In this document: positions 1 through 8,094 of the stretch, piece after piece | How positions within the stretch are numbered: the stretch's first letter is position 1 | Layout: each line of letters begins with the position of its first letter | Assembly: GCA_002373045.1 (NCBI GenBank) | Contig: DFHU01000007.1 | Span: 1 to 64,000, forward strand | Origin: Pseudoselenomonas ruminantium | GTDB taxonomy: Bacteria; Bacillota; Negativicutes; Selenomonadales; Selenomonadaceae | DNA length: 64,000 nucleotides | Reading direction: 5' to 3' | Position numbers and translations under genes: made by a program | Notes under the pieces: generated by a model | What the model was told of the DNA's origin: nothing | What the model saw: the letters and a program-made list of their open reading frames with translations, nothing else | The model's database searches: none

Positions 1-20
1 TGGTCAGCCTCCTACTCGAT

Positions 21-1019
21 TTAGGATTGATTTTGAAAATATTGGTATACATCGATAACATCAAGAAAGGCGCCGTCAAAACCGGCGTGCATGATTTCAT
101 CCAAATAGGCATCCGGACTGCCATAGAGAATATGTTTCCATTCGGGACGCCAGAATTTGACCCGGTAATTATTCTGCCAATCCTCATTCGGCTGGTCGAG
201 CCAATCGGGCAGCTTGGCTGACCAATCAGCCTGCCAGTATTTTCGGTAGGTTTCCGCTTCGCCAACGCTCATATAGGCAAACACCAGACGGCTTCCGCCG
301 TTCTTTTTGCGCTTCAGGGATGCGACTTCCTTTTTTGTCAGCAAGCGGTTTTCCATATAGAGATCAATAATCAGCAGGTCATAATTGGTGTTTTGCAGGC
401 TGGTCAAATAATCTGCACTGGAGGAAAATTTGCCGGGGTTGAGCAGTACCAGATAATTTTGCACATCGGCAAGGGCGGTAATGTCCTGCTGGTTTTCGTG
501 GGGGATTTCGTAAGGGGGAATCCCGTCAAGACTGCGGTAAGGCGTAGCCAGCGGCACATAGTCTTTGGCAAAATTCTTTTCGCAGGACCGGGCGGCCTGC
601 CGACTGTCGGTTACATAGTCCAGCACAAATATCGGGAGGCCGCCGTTATGTGCAGTGTCGAGCGTGTGTTGGAAGAATTCATTTTCTTCCGCAGGTGTTT
701 CCTGTCCGTCCTGCATATCAAAGCCATAGAAAACCGATTCGGCCAGCTGCCCATCTACGCTTTGCAGCATTTTTGCGGCATTTTCCTTTGTATTGCCGTC
801 AATGGGCAGGTACAGCGGTGAGCCGCCGTTGGCAAGCAACTGGAAATGGGCATTATGCCTGTGGGCGTAATCATGCAGTTCGCCGATAAGCTGAACCATC
901 GCGGTGTCATAGCGGGCGGGCGAGGAAGCTTCACTGCCGGAAAAGGCGGCTGTGCTGGCCGTGAGAATGCCTAAACTCAAAAAAAGTCTTTGCCACCAGG
1001 TGCGTTTGTCCGTCATCAT
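21..1019 (-). CDS. secreted GH114/TM1410-like glycosidase-family protein
   Basis: The 332-residue product starts with a signal peptide (basic MTDKR, then a hydrophobic stretch to about residue 25, small residues before the mature part), so it should be exported. The C-terminal half has the TM1410/GH114 (endo-alpha-1,4-polygalactosaminidase-like) pattern: LLIIDLYM, FAYMSVGEAETYRKYW and, near the end, a GFDGAFLDVIDVYQYF barrel strand with the acidic residues expected in the fold. A role in exopolysaccharide turnover follows from the family; the substrate is not visible. An AAAGG ribosome site lies just upstream of the start, which could be either of two adjacent Met codons. It is divergent from the flavodoxin gene. 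Confidence 0.75.
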   Translation of the reverse strand: MMTDKRTWWQRLFLSLGILTASTAAFSGSEASSPARYDTAMVQLIGELHDYAHRHNAHFQLLANGGSPLYLPIDGNTKENAAKMLQSVDGQLAESVFYGFDMQDGQETPAEENEFFQHTLDTAHNGGLPIFVLDYVTDSRQAARSCEKNFAKDYVPLATPYRSLDGIPPYEIPHENQQDITALADVQNYLVLLNPGKFSSSADYLTSLQNTNYDLLIIDLYMENRLLTKKEVASLKRKKNGGSRLVFAYMSVGEAETYRKYWQADWSAKLPDWLDQPNEDWQNNYRVKFWRPEWKHILYGSPDAYLDEIMHAGFDGAFLDVIDVYQYFQNQS

Positions 1020-1091
1020 TCTAAACCTTTCTGTCAGGGGATCATCAAAGTGCCTTTATTGTAGCATTTTTGTGGAAAAGGGGCAATATGT

Positions 1092-1112
1092 AACAAAGCG
1101 CACAGCTTTGTT
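1092..1112. promoter_or_regulatory. short palindrome between divergent genes
   Basis: Two perfect 8-bp arms (AACAAAGC and GCTTTGTT) are separated by 5 bases in the gap between the GH114-like gene and the flavodoxin gene. It could be an operator. No strong sigma70 promoter with good spacing was found next to it. Confidence 0.3.
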
Positions 1113-1160
1113 CGCGAAGATATGCTATATTGATAATAAAAAATTATGGAGGCGGTAACT

Positions 1161-1703
1161 TTGCGTAAATGGGCAGTAATTTATTCTTCGGTGACAGGCA
1201 ATACCAAAATGGTGGCGGAGGCCATTGCGGATGCCGCAGATAGCGCAGATATCTTTCCCGTACAGGAGGCTCCGCAGGATTTGTCGGAGTATGATATTGT
1301 GGCAATCGGTTATTGGCTGCGGCTGGGACAGCCTGACCCTATGACGTTGAAATATCTGGCACAGGTGGAAAATGCCCGCGTGGTGTTCTTTCAGACGCAT
1401 GGCGCAGAGGTGAACAGCGAGCATGCCATAACCTCTTTTGCCAGAGCGGGATATCATCTGGGAAAGGACTGTGAAATCCTGGGCACGTTTGGCTGTCAGG
1501 GGAAAATCAATCCGGCAATGCTGGAAAAGCGGAAAAATGCTCCGGCAGATGACCCGCACGGTGGTGCTGCCGCCATTGAACGCTGGAAAAAAGCGGCCAG
1601 CCATCCGGATGCAGAAGATTTGGCAGCGGCTGCTCGGCTGGTGGGGAATATGGAGCATAAGCTTGCCATGCGGGAGCGCTATTTGGCAAAAAAACAAAAA
1701 TAA
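1161..1703 (+). CDS. flavodoxin family protein
   Basis: A small flavodoxin-fold protein of about 180 residues. The N-terminal YSSVTGNTKMVAEAI is the FMN phosphate-binding loop (T/S-x-T-G-N-T pattern) and starts within ten residues of the N terminus, as in stand-alone flavodoxins. It then shows the usual alternating strands (YDIVAIGYWLR, ARVVFFQTHG, EILGTFGCQGK). It should bind FMN and carry electrons in the cytoplasm; the partner is unknown. An upstream in-frame ATG at 1146 overlaps the GGAGG ribosome site (1148-1152), so the TTG at 1161, eight bases after it, is the better start. No terminator is seen before the insertion sequence. Confidence 0.8.
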   Translation: MRKWAVIYSSVTGNTKMVAEAIADAADSADIFPVQEAPQDLSEYDIVAIGYWLRLGQPDPMTLKYLAQVENARVVFFQTHGAEVNSEHAITSFARAGYHLGKDCEILGTFGCQGKINPAMLEKRKNAPADDPHGGAAAIERWKKAASHPDAEDLAAAARLVGNMEHKLAMRERYLAKKQK

Positions 1704-1974
1704 TTTATACCAGTATTGTTTCAATTATAAGTTACAGACCATCATTACCACGAACTAAGGACTGAAAGCATTGGCAGAGTATAAATTGTCCCTTGGTGGC
1801 AGGAAAAGAAGCAAGTTTGGCGAATTAATCCAATGTCTACAAGCGTATTGAGTGAGTGGAACTTGCCTGTCAGCAGTAAATAGGAGAATAGCGTGAAAAC
1901 TTCCAGATATGGGTAGTACCTAGCAAAAAGCCGCACTTAATAAGCCCCTGAGAGACGATTTTTGACTATTTGAC
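1704..1974. other. non-coding stretch between flavodoxin gene and IS transposase
   Basis: No convincing gene is present. A 63-codon minus-strand frame at 1745-1936 has no family resemblance. Part of this stretch is probably the transposase-downstream end of the IS110-type element, but the exact end cannot be placed without another copy or an empty site. Confidence 0.4.
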
Positions 1975-2001
1975 TTATGCACAGGACGGTGCATAAAAGT
2001 C
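1972..2001 (-). repeat. inverted repeat at the transposase stop
   Basis: GACTTATGCAC, a six-base loop and GTGCATAAAAGTC form a hairpin that spans the last codons of the IS110 transposase. It may be a terminator or a subterminal inverted repeat of the element. Confidence 0.45.
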
Positions 2002-3240
2002 ATCGCCCAATATGCCTTGTTTCTTAAGAAGCGCTATAGCGTTGCTCACATTTTTCTGAAGTTGCTTCTGTTTTAATTCTTCAGGCATATCTATTTGTTT
2101 AAGGTTACTGGGGTTAAACACTTCTCCGGTACAGAACATATTGTAAATCGCTGTTAATATCATGCGTGCGATAGCAATTATAGCTCTTTTCTTGCCACGA
2201 CGGCGCGAGATATTTTCATACTTGATTTTGTAGTAGGGCTGGCTGGTGCATTTCACGGCGGCATGGGCTGCTTGTACGAGCATAGGTTTGATGTAAACTC
2301 CGGCACGGGTAATCTTCACGGATTTCTTCTTGCCAGCCGACTGGTTATTGCCAGGTGTAAGGCCAGCCCAACTGCAAAGTCTCTTAGAAGAATCGAATTG
2401 TGACATATCCGTGCCTATTTCTGAGATGATTGTTGTAGCGGAGTCACTGTCCAAGCCCGGAATGGTGCAAAGGAGCTTTATTGCTGCGGTATATGGTTTT
2501 GTGAGGGATTCCAATTTTGTGTCAAGAAGTTCAATTGCTAAATCAAGGTATTCCTTGTGATGAAGAACCTGCCGCATGCGGAACTTTTGCTCCTCTGTGA
2601 GTTGGAATCCTTCAATGGATTCAACTACAGCAACAGCTTTCTTCTTGAGAGAGCGATGGAGCATAGTTGCACAGTGTTCGGCATTGGGATTTTCATCCGT
2701 CAGGAGATAATTGGTGATTTCACTGGCAGATTTGCCAAACATATCGGAAACCACGGAATCCAAAGCAATGTTGCAGACGGTAAACCCGTTTTGGAAGCGA
2801 TTTTTCTCGCTGGAACGCATATTGACAAGCTTATAGCGATAGCGTGTGTATTCACGCAATATGCGTATATCCTTACTGGGGATAAAGCTGCTTCTGACAA
2901 GGCCGAAGCAAAATAGTTCACCAATCCATTTTGAATCCTTTACGTCATCTTTGTTACCTTTGACGGCCTTAACCCACTTGGGATTAACGATGACGACGTG
3001 CAGGTCAGGTTCCAGCACGTTAAGGACGGGAACCCAGTATTTACCAGTGGACTCCATGCATACGTCATAGCAATTGTTTTCAATGAGCCATTTTTTGAGT
3101 TTAAGTAGGTCTTTGTTAAAGGTGGAGAAGCGTTCCTTTTTGTAGGTGAGAGTTCGTAGCTTAGTAACGGATACGATGGTGGCAACGAGAAAGCTTTTGT
3201 GAACATCGATGCCACAGCATATGGGGGAAACGATTTTCAT
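1975..3240 (-). CDS. IS110-family DEDD transposase
   Basis: A full-length recombinase of about 420 residues. The N-terminal RuvC-like DEDD domain shows CGIDVHKSFLVAT with the first Asp, CMESTGKYWVPVLN with the Glu, and DDVKDSKWIGEL with further Asp residues. The C-terminal Tnp_20 domain shows LLCTIPGLDSDSATTIISEIG, LCSWAGLTPG, then KITRAGVYIKPML with the catalytic-type Ser/Thr region. The frame can be extended to 3276, but MKIVSPICCGID from 3240 fits the family N terminus. No frameshift or internal stop is seen, so the element looks potentially active. It sits between the flavodoxin gene and the helicase island and probably arrived with or after the island. Confidence 0.92.
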   Translation of the reverse strand: MKIVSPICCGIDVHKSFLVATIVSVTKLRTLTYKKERFSTFNKDLLKLKKWLIENNCYDVCMESTGKYWVPVLNVLEPDLHVVIVNPKWVKAVKGNKDDVKDSKWIGELFCFGLVRSSFIPSKDIRILREYTRYRYKLVNMRSSEKNRFQNGFTVCNIALDSVVSDMFGKSASEITNYLLTDENPNAEHCATMLHRSLKKKAVAVVESIEGFQLTEEQKFRMRQVLHHKEYLDLAIELLDTKLESLTKPYTAAIKLLCTIPGLDSDSATTIISEIGTDMSQFDSSKRLCSWAGLTPGNNQSAGKKKSVKITRAGVYIKPMLVQAAHAAVKCTSQPYYKIKYENISRRRGKKRAIIAIARMILTAIYNMFCTGEVFNPSNLKQIDMPEELKQKQLQKNVSNAIALLKKQGILGDDFYAPSCA

Positions 3241-3490
3241 GGCAGCTGCCCTCCTTTCATTGTTGAGGGAAGACATTGCCTGCCCATGCCAAGCAGAAAC
3301 GATAAGTCTATGCCAATGATTAGCGTACGGTCTCGAAGATCCACTTATTTGTGCTTGAACGGCAGGGCTTGCACTGTTTGTTATACTGACTTGAGTCGAA
3401 CAGAGTTGACAATCCTCAACTCACCTCCCCGTGCTTTGTAGGGTATCTTCCCTCTAAGAAGATTATACCAAACAAAGGAGAGTCGCACCT
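3241..3490 (-). ncRNA. putative IS110 left-end non-coding region / bridge RNA
   Basis: About 240 bases upstream of the transposase start hold no credible protein gene. IS110-group elements encode a roughly 150-200-nt bridge RNA here that directs target and donor recognition. On the minus strand an extended -10 (TGGTATAAT, around 3463-3471) faces the transposase. In this family the matching -35 can come from the opposite end after circularisation. Placement is by family analogy; I did not fold the RNA or identify guide loops. Confidence 0.35.
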
Positions 3491-3495
3491 TTGTT
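3471..3495. repeat. inverted repeat near the IS left end
   Basis: AACAAAGG and CCTTTGTT flank nine bases, followed on the plus strand by a T run. It may mark the element edge or act as a weak terminator. Confidence 0.35.
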
Positions 3496-3544
3496 TTTCA
3501 TTCCTATTTGTGCCGCCAGCGACAGCGGCGGAATGGAGTTTGTT

Positions 3545-4021
3545 ATGGATTTTTCTATGATTACCAAGGAATATATTCGCAAACATGATTTTAAGTACGA
3601 TGGCATATTATTTAGGGATAACGAAGAAGATGTGAGTTACCGCCTGCATCCAGGAGACGCTTTGCCTACGGTCTTAGCGCAAAATTCCACCAAACTCAGG
3701 AAAGAGTTTGGAAAATTATTTTATGATTGTTTTGACGGCAATTTTGCTAAACTTCAAACCCGCACAGGAATTACCGAGGATGCCATGCGCAAATATCTTC
3801 GGAGGGAGAAAGGTCGGAATATATCTCGCATGGCTGTGGCAAAAATCTGTGTCGGCATTCCACTTTCCCTTGATGAAGCGGACAATCTTTTTTGTTTGGA
3901 AGGACATAGCTTGGAGCCGGAGAATGCTATCCTTGATGCTATTGTGGTGGATGCGCTTAAATGCGGGGACGATATAAAGACTTTCTACGAAACCTGCGAA
4001 GAATTTAAAATCAAGACATAA
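3545..4021 (+). CDS. HTH-containing protein upstream of helicase
   Basis: A 158-residue protein not assigned to a named family. The middle (around residues 70-115: LQTRTGITEDAMRKYLRR, then RMAVAKICVGIPLSLDEADNLF) looks like an XRE/Cro-type helix-turn-helix followed by helices, so DNA binding is likely. Upstream in-frame starts exist at 3491 (TTG) and 3533, but GGAG at 3535-3538 is correctly placed for the ATG at 3545. Two palindromes lie just downstream, between it and the helicase, and could be its operators. A regulator of the island is my inference. Confidence 0.6.
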   Translation: MDFSMITKEYIRKHDFKYDGILFRDNEEDVSYRLHPGDALPTVLAQNSTKLRKEFGKLFYDCFDGNFAKLQTRTGITEDAMRKYLRREKGRNISRMAVAKICVGIPLSLDEADNLFCLEGHSLEPENAILDAIVVDALKCGDDIKTFYETCEEFKIKT

Positions 4022-4026
4022 TCATT

Positions 4027-4043
4027 TTGGACAGGCTGTCCAA
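4027..4043. promoter_or_regulatory. perfect 17-bp palindrome, putative operator
   Basis: TTGGACAG, one central base and CTGTCCAA form a perfect palindrome six bases after the HTH gene stop. Size and symmetry fit a dimeric repressor site. Confidence 0.45.
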
Positions 4044-4049
4044 CTACAG

Positions 4050-4094
4050 ACACTCGTTATTTGCTATTATCACAGTATAGCAGATAACGAGTGT
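4050..4094. promoter_or_regulatory. long inverted repeat before helicase gene
   Basis: ACACTCGTTAT and TGCTAT on the left pair with ATAGCA and ATAACGAGTGT on the right, around a 9-base loop and one mismatched position. The hairpin ends nine bases before the GGAGG of the helicase gene. It could be an operator or a transcript hairpin (attenuator or processing site). It has no T tail, so a simple terminator is unlikely. Confidence 0.5.
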
Positions 4095-4113
4095 TTGAAT
4101 ATGGAGGTTGACT

Positions 4114-6750
4114 ATGAAGCAAAAATACTTTAACTGGAGTCGATTCCCTTTGCGGTTTCTGAAGGCGGTTCTGTCCAGCGAGGTCACGCCCGCATACGCT
4201 CGTCCAGACAGATACTTTGATGATGCGGATTTTCTTTGCCCCTACATGGACGATGTGTCGGAGTGGCCGAATGATCACTTTATACGCAGGTATCGCCGTG
4301 AAATTGAGGATTACTTCCTGCCCGAGGAAAATCATCTCGTTGATATTGCCCACCGTCTTGAGAAAAAAAACTACGGCGGTATTACAGCAGGAGAGCCGGA
4401 AGATATTCTGCTGGCACTACGGCGGCAAAAACTCTCCAATACGCTCATTGATGCCTACCGTACCGAACTTTTGAAGGTTGGTATGGATGCCGATGACGAC
4501 TGGGAGCCGGCTACAGACTTCACTAAGCCGTTCACCTTTGACCTGCTGGCATCTGCGGCGCTGAATATCTCACTTTATCCCTATCAGGAGGAAGCTGTAT
4601 CAGCCATGAAACGGCATTTTCTCGATGAGAATAAGTCAGCCGGTATCCTGGTCATGCCCACGGGGAGCGGCAAGACCATGACCAGCGTCTATTTTCTCCT
4701 ACGGGAAATGGCCGCCCGTGGTTATGAAATCATTTGGCTTGCTCACCGCTTCATGCTTGTGGAACAGGCAGCCGGGGTGTTCTATCGTCTCTCGCCCCTG
4801 GTCAAGGAAGGAAGCAGCGAGGCCCCGGACACCTTCACCATGACCTGTGTTTCCGGTAAGCACGCCGCCTCCCAAGCCTTATCCAGGAAGGATGATTTGG
4901 TGGTGGGGACAGTGCAGAGCTTGTGCCGCAAAACCAAGTACATCACCAAACCGCTCAAGGAAAAGGTAATTATTGTAGTAGATGAGGCGCATCATACCAT
5001 CGCTCCCTCCTATCGCCGCGTCATCGAAGCTATCCGCAAGAAACGTCCGGCTGCAAAAGTTTTAGGTCTTACCGCAACCCCCGTGAAATATACGGATAAG
5101 GGAACGGCAGCGTTGATGGACTACTTCGACAACAGCATTATCTACTCTGTGCCCATGAGCAAGCTCATTGCCGATGGAACGCTGGCGAAACCCATAAATA
5201 TCCGCAGAGAAACCAATGTTGATATTGAAACCCGCATCGATGAGGAGGAGATGAAACGTATCCGCCGCCGGGGTGAGTTGACGGAGGCGACTATCGACCT
5301 TATTGCCAAGACCAATGAGCGCAATGATGTCATTGTGGACGAATATGTCAATAATCAAGCAAAGTATGGCAAGACCATCATTTTTGCCCTCAATGGCTAC
5401 CACTGCGGAGTTTTGGCTGATGCCCTGCGCAAACGTGGCGTGAAATGTGGCTATGTTTACACTTGGAATGATGAGGCAGAAAACCAAAAGGTTATAGAAC
5501 AATTCCGCGATAATAACCGCCCCGACCATATTGATGTGCTTATCAATATCAACATTCTCACCGAGGGCAGCGACATTCCGGACATCGAAACCGTATTTCT
5601 CACCCGACCCACAGGAAGCGATACCCTGCTTATGCAGATGATTGGCAGGGGAATGCGCGGCGTTGGCTGCGGGGGAACGGAAACTGTCAACATTGTTGAT
5701 TTCTGTGACAAATGGTCGAGCTTTACCCGCTGGCTCAATCCCAAATTCCTCACCGAGGGCGAGGGAGAATTGCCTGAGCCTGTATCTCGCCAGAGCAAGC
5801 CGCAGGAGCTTATCCCCATGGAACTGATTATCGCCGTGATGCGGGGAATTCAATACGGCAATGTGCAGATAACAGCGCATGATGCCTCTCTTCCTATTGG
5901 TTGGTACAACGTCATTGATGAAGAAGGCAACGATGAAAAGGTTATCGTATTTGCCAGTCAGGAGGAAGGATATCTTGCCATGAAAGCAGATGCAGAAACG
6001 CTGAAACTCACGGAGGAATTTGACGGAGCAGAGCTTGCCAAAACTTATTTCAAGGGATTTGGCCTGACACCTGACCCGGATGACTTGGTGGATGTGGCCG
6101 GTTTTGTCCATGATATGGGAAGTTTCCCGGAATTACAGACATTTGCCCAGCGTGACGAAATTGACCCTGGAATGCTGGCGGCAAAGTTTAATGAGGAACT
6201 TCTTCCCATGGTCACAACGAAAGAGCGTATCAGCGAGATATATAGCAGTCACAGGACCATTATAGACAGCCTTTACGGGAATCGCGATTATTACGAGCGC
6301 CGTATCGTGGATTTTATGATGTACCCCAAGGGAATTGTTCCCATTGGGACACGCGTTGAAGAAGTTGAGCGTGAATTTTACCAGCTTGACCCGGCTCCAT
6401 TTGAGGACAGCCTTGAGGATATATTGTCCGAGGTATTGAAGGAACAGGCTTCTGTACTGGGAGAAAATTATCGCAGGCCGACGATTGCCTGGACTGATAA
6501 GCCATACAAGAGCTACTTCGCGCAGTATGACTGGGCAATCGACCACATCAAGGTCAATGATGTCTTGAATTCCAGGAGCGTTCCCAGAGAGACGATGAAG
6601 TTTCTCATCTACCATGAGTGCCTGCACCAGCTGATTCATAAACATGGCACGGAATTTCGCAGGCTGGAGCGTCTTTTTCCGGACTTTACGGAACACGAGC
6701 ATTTCTTGGATTACAAATTCCCGGATTTCTATAGGGAAAAAGCTATGTAG
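4114..6750 (+). CDS. DEAD/DEAH-box helicase with C-terminal SprT-like zinc metallopeptidase domain
   Basis: An 878-residue superfamily 2 protein. After an N-terminal region of about 150 residues come LYPYQEEAV (Q-like motif), Walker A MPTGSGKT near residues 182-188, DEAH near 290, LTATP, and motif VI QMIGRGMRG. The C terminus carries HECLHQLIHKHGTEF (HExxH with a third His, near residues 834-844), the SprT/WSS1-type zinc protease signature, followed by the usual FRRLERLFP helix. The fusion suggests helicase remodelling of DNA or nucleoprotein coupled to proteolysis; the target is unknown. GGAGG at 4103-4107 supports ATG 4114 over TTG 4108. It is followed 11 bases later by the next gene, so they form an operon. 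Confidence 0.85.
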   Translation: MKQKYFNWSRFPLRFLKAVLSSEVTPAYARPDRYFDDADFLCPYMDDVSEWPNDHFIRRYRREIEDYFLPEENHLVDIAHRLEKKNYGGITAGEPEDILLALRRQKLSNTLIDAYRTELLKVGMDADDDWEPATDFTKPFTFDLLASAALNISLYPYQEEAVSAMKRHFLDENKSAGILVMPTGSGKTMTSVYFLLREMAARGYEIIWLAHRFMLVEQAAGVFYRLSPLVKEGSSEAPDTFTMTCVSGKHAASQALSRKDDLVVGTVQSLCRKTKYITKPLKEKVIIVVDEAHHTIAPSYRRVIEAIRKKRPAAKVLGLTATPVKYTDKGTAALMDYFDNSIIYSVPMSKLIADGTLAKPINIRRETNVDIETRIDEEEMKRIRRRGELTEATIDLIAKTNERNDVIVDEYVNNQAKYGKTIIFALNGYHCGVLADALRKRGVKCGYVYTWNDEAENQKVIEQFRDNNRPDHIDVLININILTEGSDIPDIETVFLTRPTGSDTLLMQMIGRGMRGVGCGGTETVNIVDFCDKWSSFTRWLNPKFLTEGEGELPEPVSRQSKPQELIPMELIIAVMRGIQYGNVQITAHDASLPIGWYNVIDEEGNDEKVIVFASQEEGYLAMKADAETLKLTEEFDGAELAKTYFKGFGLTPDPDDLVDVAGFVHDMGSFPELQTFAQRDEIDPGMLAAKFNEELLPMVTTKERISEIYSSHRTIIDSLYGNRDYYERRIVDFMMYPKGIVPIGTRVEEVEREFYQLDPAPFEDSLEDILSEVLKEQASVLGENYRRPTIAWTDKPYKSYFAQYDWAIDHIKVNDVLNSRSVPRETMKFLIYHECLHQLIHKHGTEFRRLERLFPDFTEHEHFLDYKFPDFYREKAM

Positions 6751-6761
6751 GAGGAATTGAA

Positions 6762-7862
6762 ATGGGAACAGTAGTATTTTGCAATATTGCTTGGATGAAC
6801 CGCTATAAGGGTATCACTGATACTGACCAACCGAGAAATGGCGGTTCTTGGGTGAAAAAAAACAACAATGCTATGGAATCGTTTAATTTTGCAGCCTACA
6901 AAAATGTGTGCTATGGATACGTTGAACATAGAGGTTCTGATCTCAATCTGGAACGTTTGGACAAGACAGCCATAAAAGCGGATGTGCTTGATGACGTGAC
7001 TGTAGTCTGGGTAGCTACGAGTGAAGAGGGGAGTCGCATTGTAGGCTGGTACGAAAAAGCCCAAATGTACCGTCACCCACAAGAATTAGATGACGGATCT
7101 TGCTACTATTTTTCCGCAAGTGCCGATAATGCTTATCGCATTCCCGTGACAAAACGAACTTTTCCGGTGCCTCGTGCCACCAAAGAGGGAAAAGGGCGAG
7201 GTATGGGACAATCTAATGTATGGTATGCCGATGCGGAGTATGCCATGAGGGTATATATTCCTAAAGTTATGACATATTTAGATAGTATTAGAAATGTATG
7301 TCGTATTACTGGTTTTACACCAGAGGAACGCAGAAAAATTGCGGATATTCCCTGTGAAAATATGGAAGAACTCTTGAGCATGGCGGTCGCAGCCTCGGAC
7401 GATGGTGACATTTTACAGGCACTTCAGATTTCTAATCAAATACTGCACGAAAACAAAAATGCTGGGGGATTCATTCGCGTGTTTCGTGGGTTGGGGTTAG
7501 AAGATATGCTTTGTTACGATGACGCTATCGAGGCATATAAGGATGCGTTGGTACATTTTACGGATGATGAAAAGGAAAGGCGGCTTGATGTCGATGCTAG
7601 GGAAAAACTTTCCCGGCTCTACCGCATGACGGGCAAGAACTTTATGGCCTGGCACATGGAAGAAGAAATCTACGCTGCCTACCGAGAGGATAAAAATAAT
7701 GCAGGTATGGTGGAATCTTTGCTCGAAATGATGTCCATTGCCAACGAAGAAAAGGATTTTGCCGCGTTAAAGAAATTAATTGCAACCTTCGATGATATTG
7801 GAACGAAATATTGTGCTGATGATGTGGATTATTACAGAGGTGTACTGAAGAAGAAAGGATGA
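6762..7862 (+). CDS. unknown protein with reader-like N-terminal domain and TPR-like C terminus
   Basis: A 366-residue protein with no family name I can give. Residues 1-140 look beta-rich with IAWMNRYKG near the start and VVWVATSEEG then GWYEKAQMYRHPQ, a pattern I associate with PUA/EVE-like or nuclease-linked reader domains (tentative). From about residue 190 the sequence is alpha-helical with TPR-like repeats (CYDDAIEAYKDALVHF, ARKLSRLYRMTGKN-type spacing). GGAGG sits right after the helicase stop, so the two are co-transcribed. The context suggests a partner or sensor for the helicase-protease. Confidence 0.55.
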   Translation: MGTVVFCNIAWMNRYKGITDTDQPRNGGSWVKKNNNAMESFNFAAYKNVCYGYVEHRGSDLNLERLDKTAIKADVLDDVTVVWVATSEEGSRIVGWYEKAQMYRHPQELDDGSCYYFSASADNAYRIPVTKRTFPVPRATKEGKGRGMGQSNVWYADAEYAMRVYIPKVMTYLDSIRNVCRITGFTPEERRKIADIPCENMEELLSMAVAASDDGDILQALQISNQILHENKNAGGFIRVFRGLGLEDMLCYDDAIEAYKDALVHFTDDEKERRLDVDAREKLSRLYRMTGKNFMAWHMEEEIYAAYREDKNNAGMVESLLEMMSIANEEKDFAALKKLIATFDDIGTKYCADDVDYYRGVLKKKG

Positions 7863-7872
7863 TGGACATAAA

Positions 7873-7955
7873 GGAGGGGAGGCGCGGCAATGGCTTTCGG
7901 CAGCGTTTGACAAGCCTGTCTAAGCAGACGAAAGTTATTGCCGCTCCTCCCTTCC
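7873..7955 (+). repeat. structured hairpin element, copy A
   Basis: A stem of about 26 bp with one clear mismatch (7873-7899 with 7929-7955) encloses the conserved core AGCGTTTGACAAG, then CCTGTCTAAGC. Tandem G-U wobbles (TGG opposite TTA) flank an inner CTTTCG/CGAAAG helix. The same core with different outer stem sequence occurs at 37940-38020 and 38182-38260. It lies ten bases after the last gene of the helicase island. Function unknown. Confidence 0.7.
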
Positions 7956-7981
7956 GTCTTTGGGCCAAGATGTAAACATGT

Positions 7982-8010
7982 TTGACTTTTTGCTGTTTAT
8001 GCCGTATACT
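7982..8010 (+). promoter_or_regulatory. sigma70-type promoter of htpG
   Basis: TTGACT at 7982-7987 and TATACT at 8005-8010, 17 bp apart. The predicted start near 8017 places the CIRCE element at the beginning of the transcript. Confidence 0.8.
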
Positions 8011-8022
8011 AATCAATGTACG

Positions 8023-8049
8023 TTAGCACTCAGCATAAAAGAGTGCTAA
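8023..8049 (+). promoter_or_regulatory. CIRCE element (HrcA operator)
   Basis: TTAGCACTC, nine bases, GAGTGCTAA: an exact CIRCE inverted repeat, the binding site of the HrcA heat-shock repressor. Its position just downstream of the htpG promoter implies HrcA control of htpG. Confidence 0.95.
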
Positions 8050-8094
8050 TCAACTGGTAGATAAATATTTTTCATAAAAGAGAGGCGTAAACAC

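Noticed and set aside
1108..1131. TTGTTC and TATATT as a promoter for the flavodoxin gene
   Set aside because: The spacing is 12 bp, too short for sigma70 recognition.
1745..1936. 63-codon minus-strand frame next to the IS
   Set aside because: No ribosome site and no recognisable features. It lies in what is probably the non-coding end of the element.
7873..7955. Hairpin family as integron attC sites
   Set aside because: In attC sites the conserved bases are at the stem ends with a variable centre. Here the centre is conserved and the ends vary, and no integrase or gene cassette is seen.
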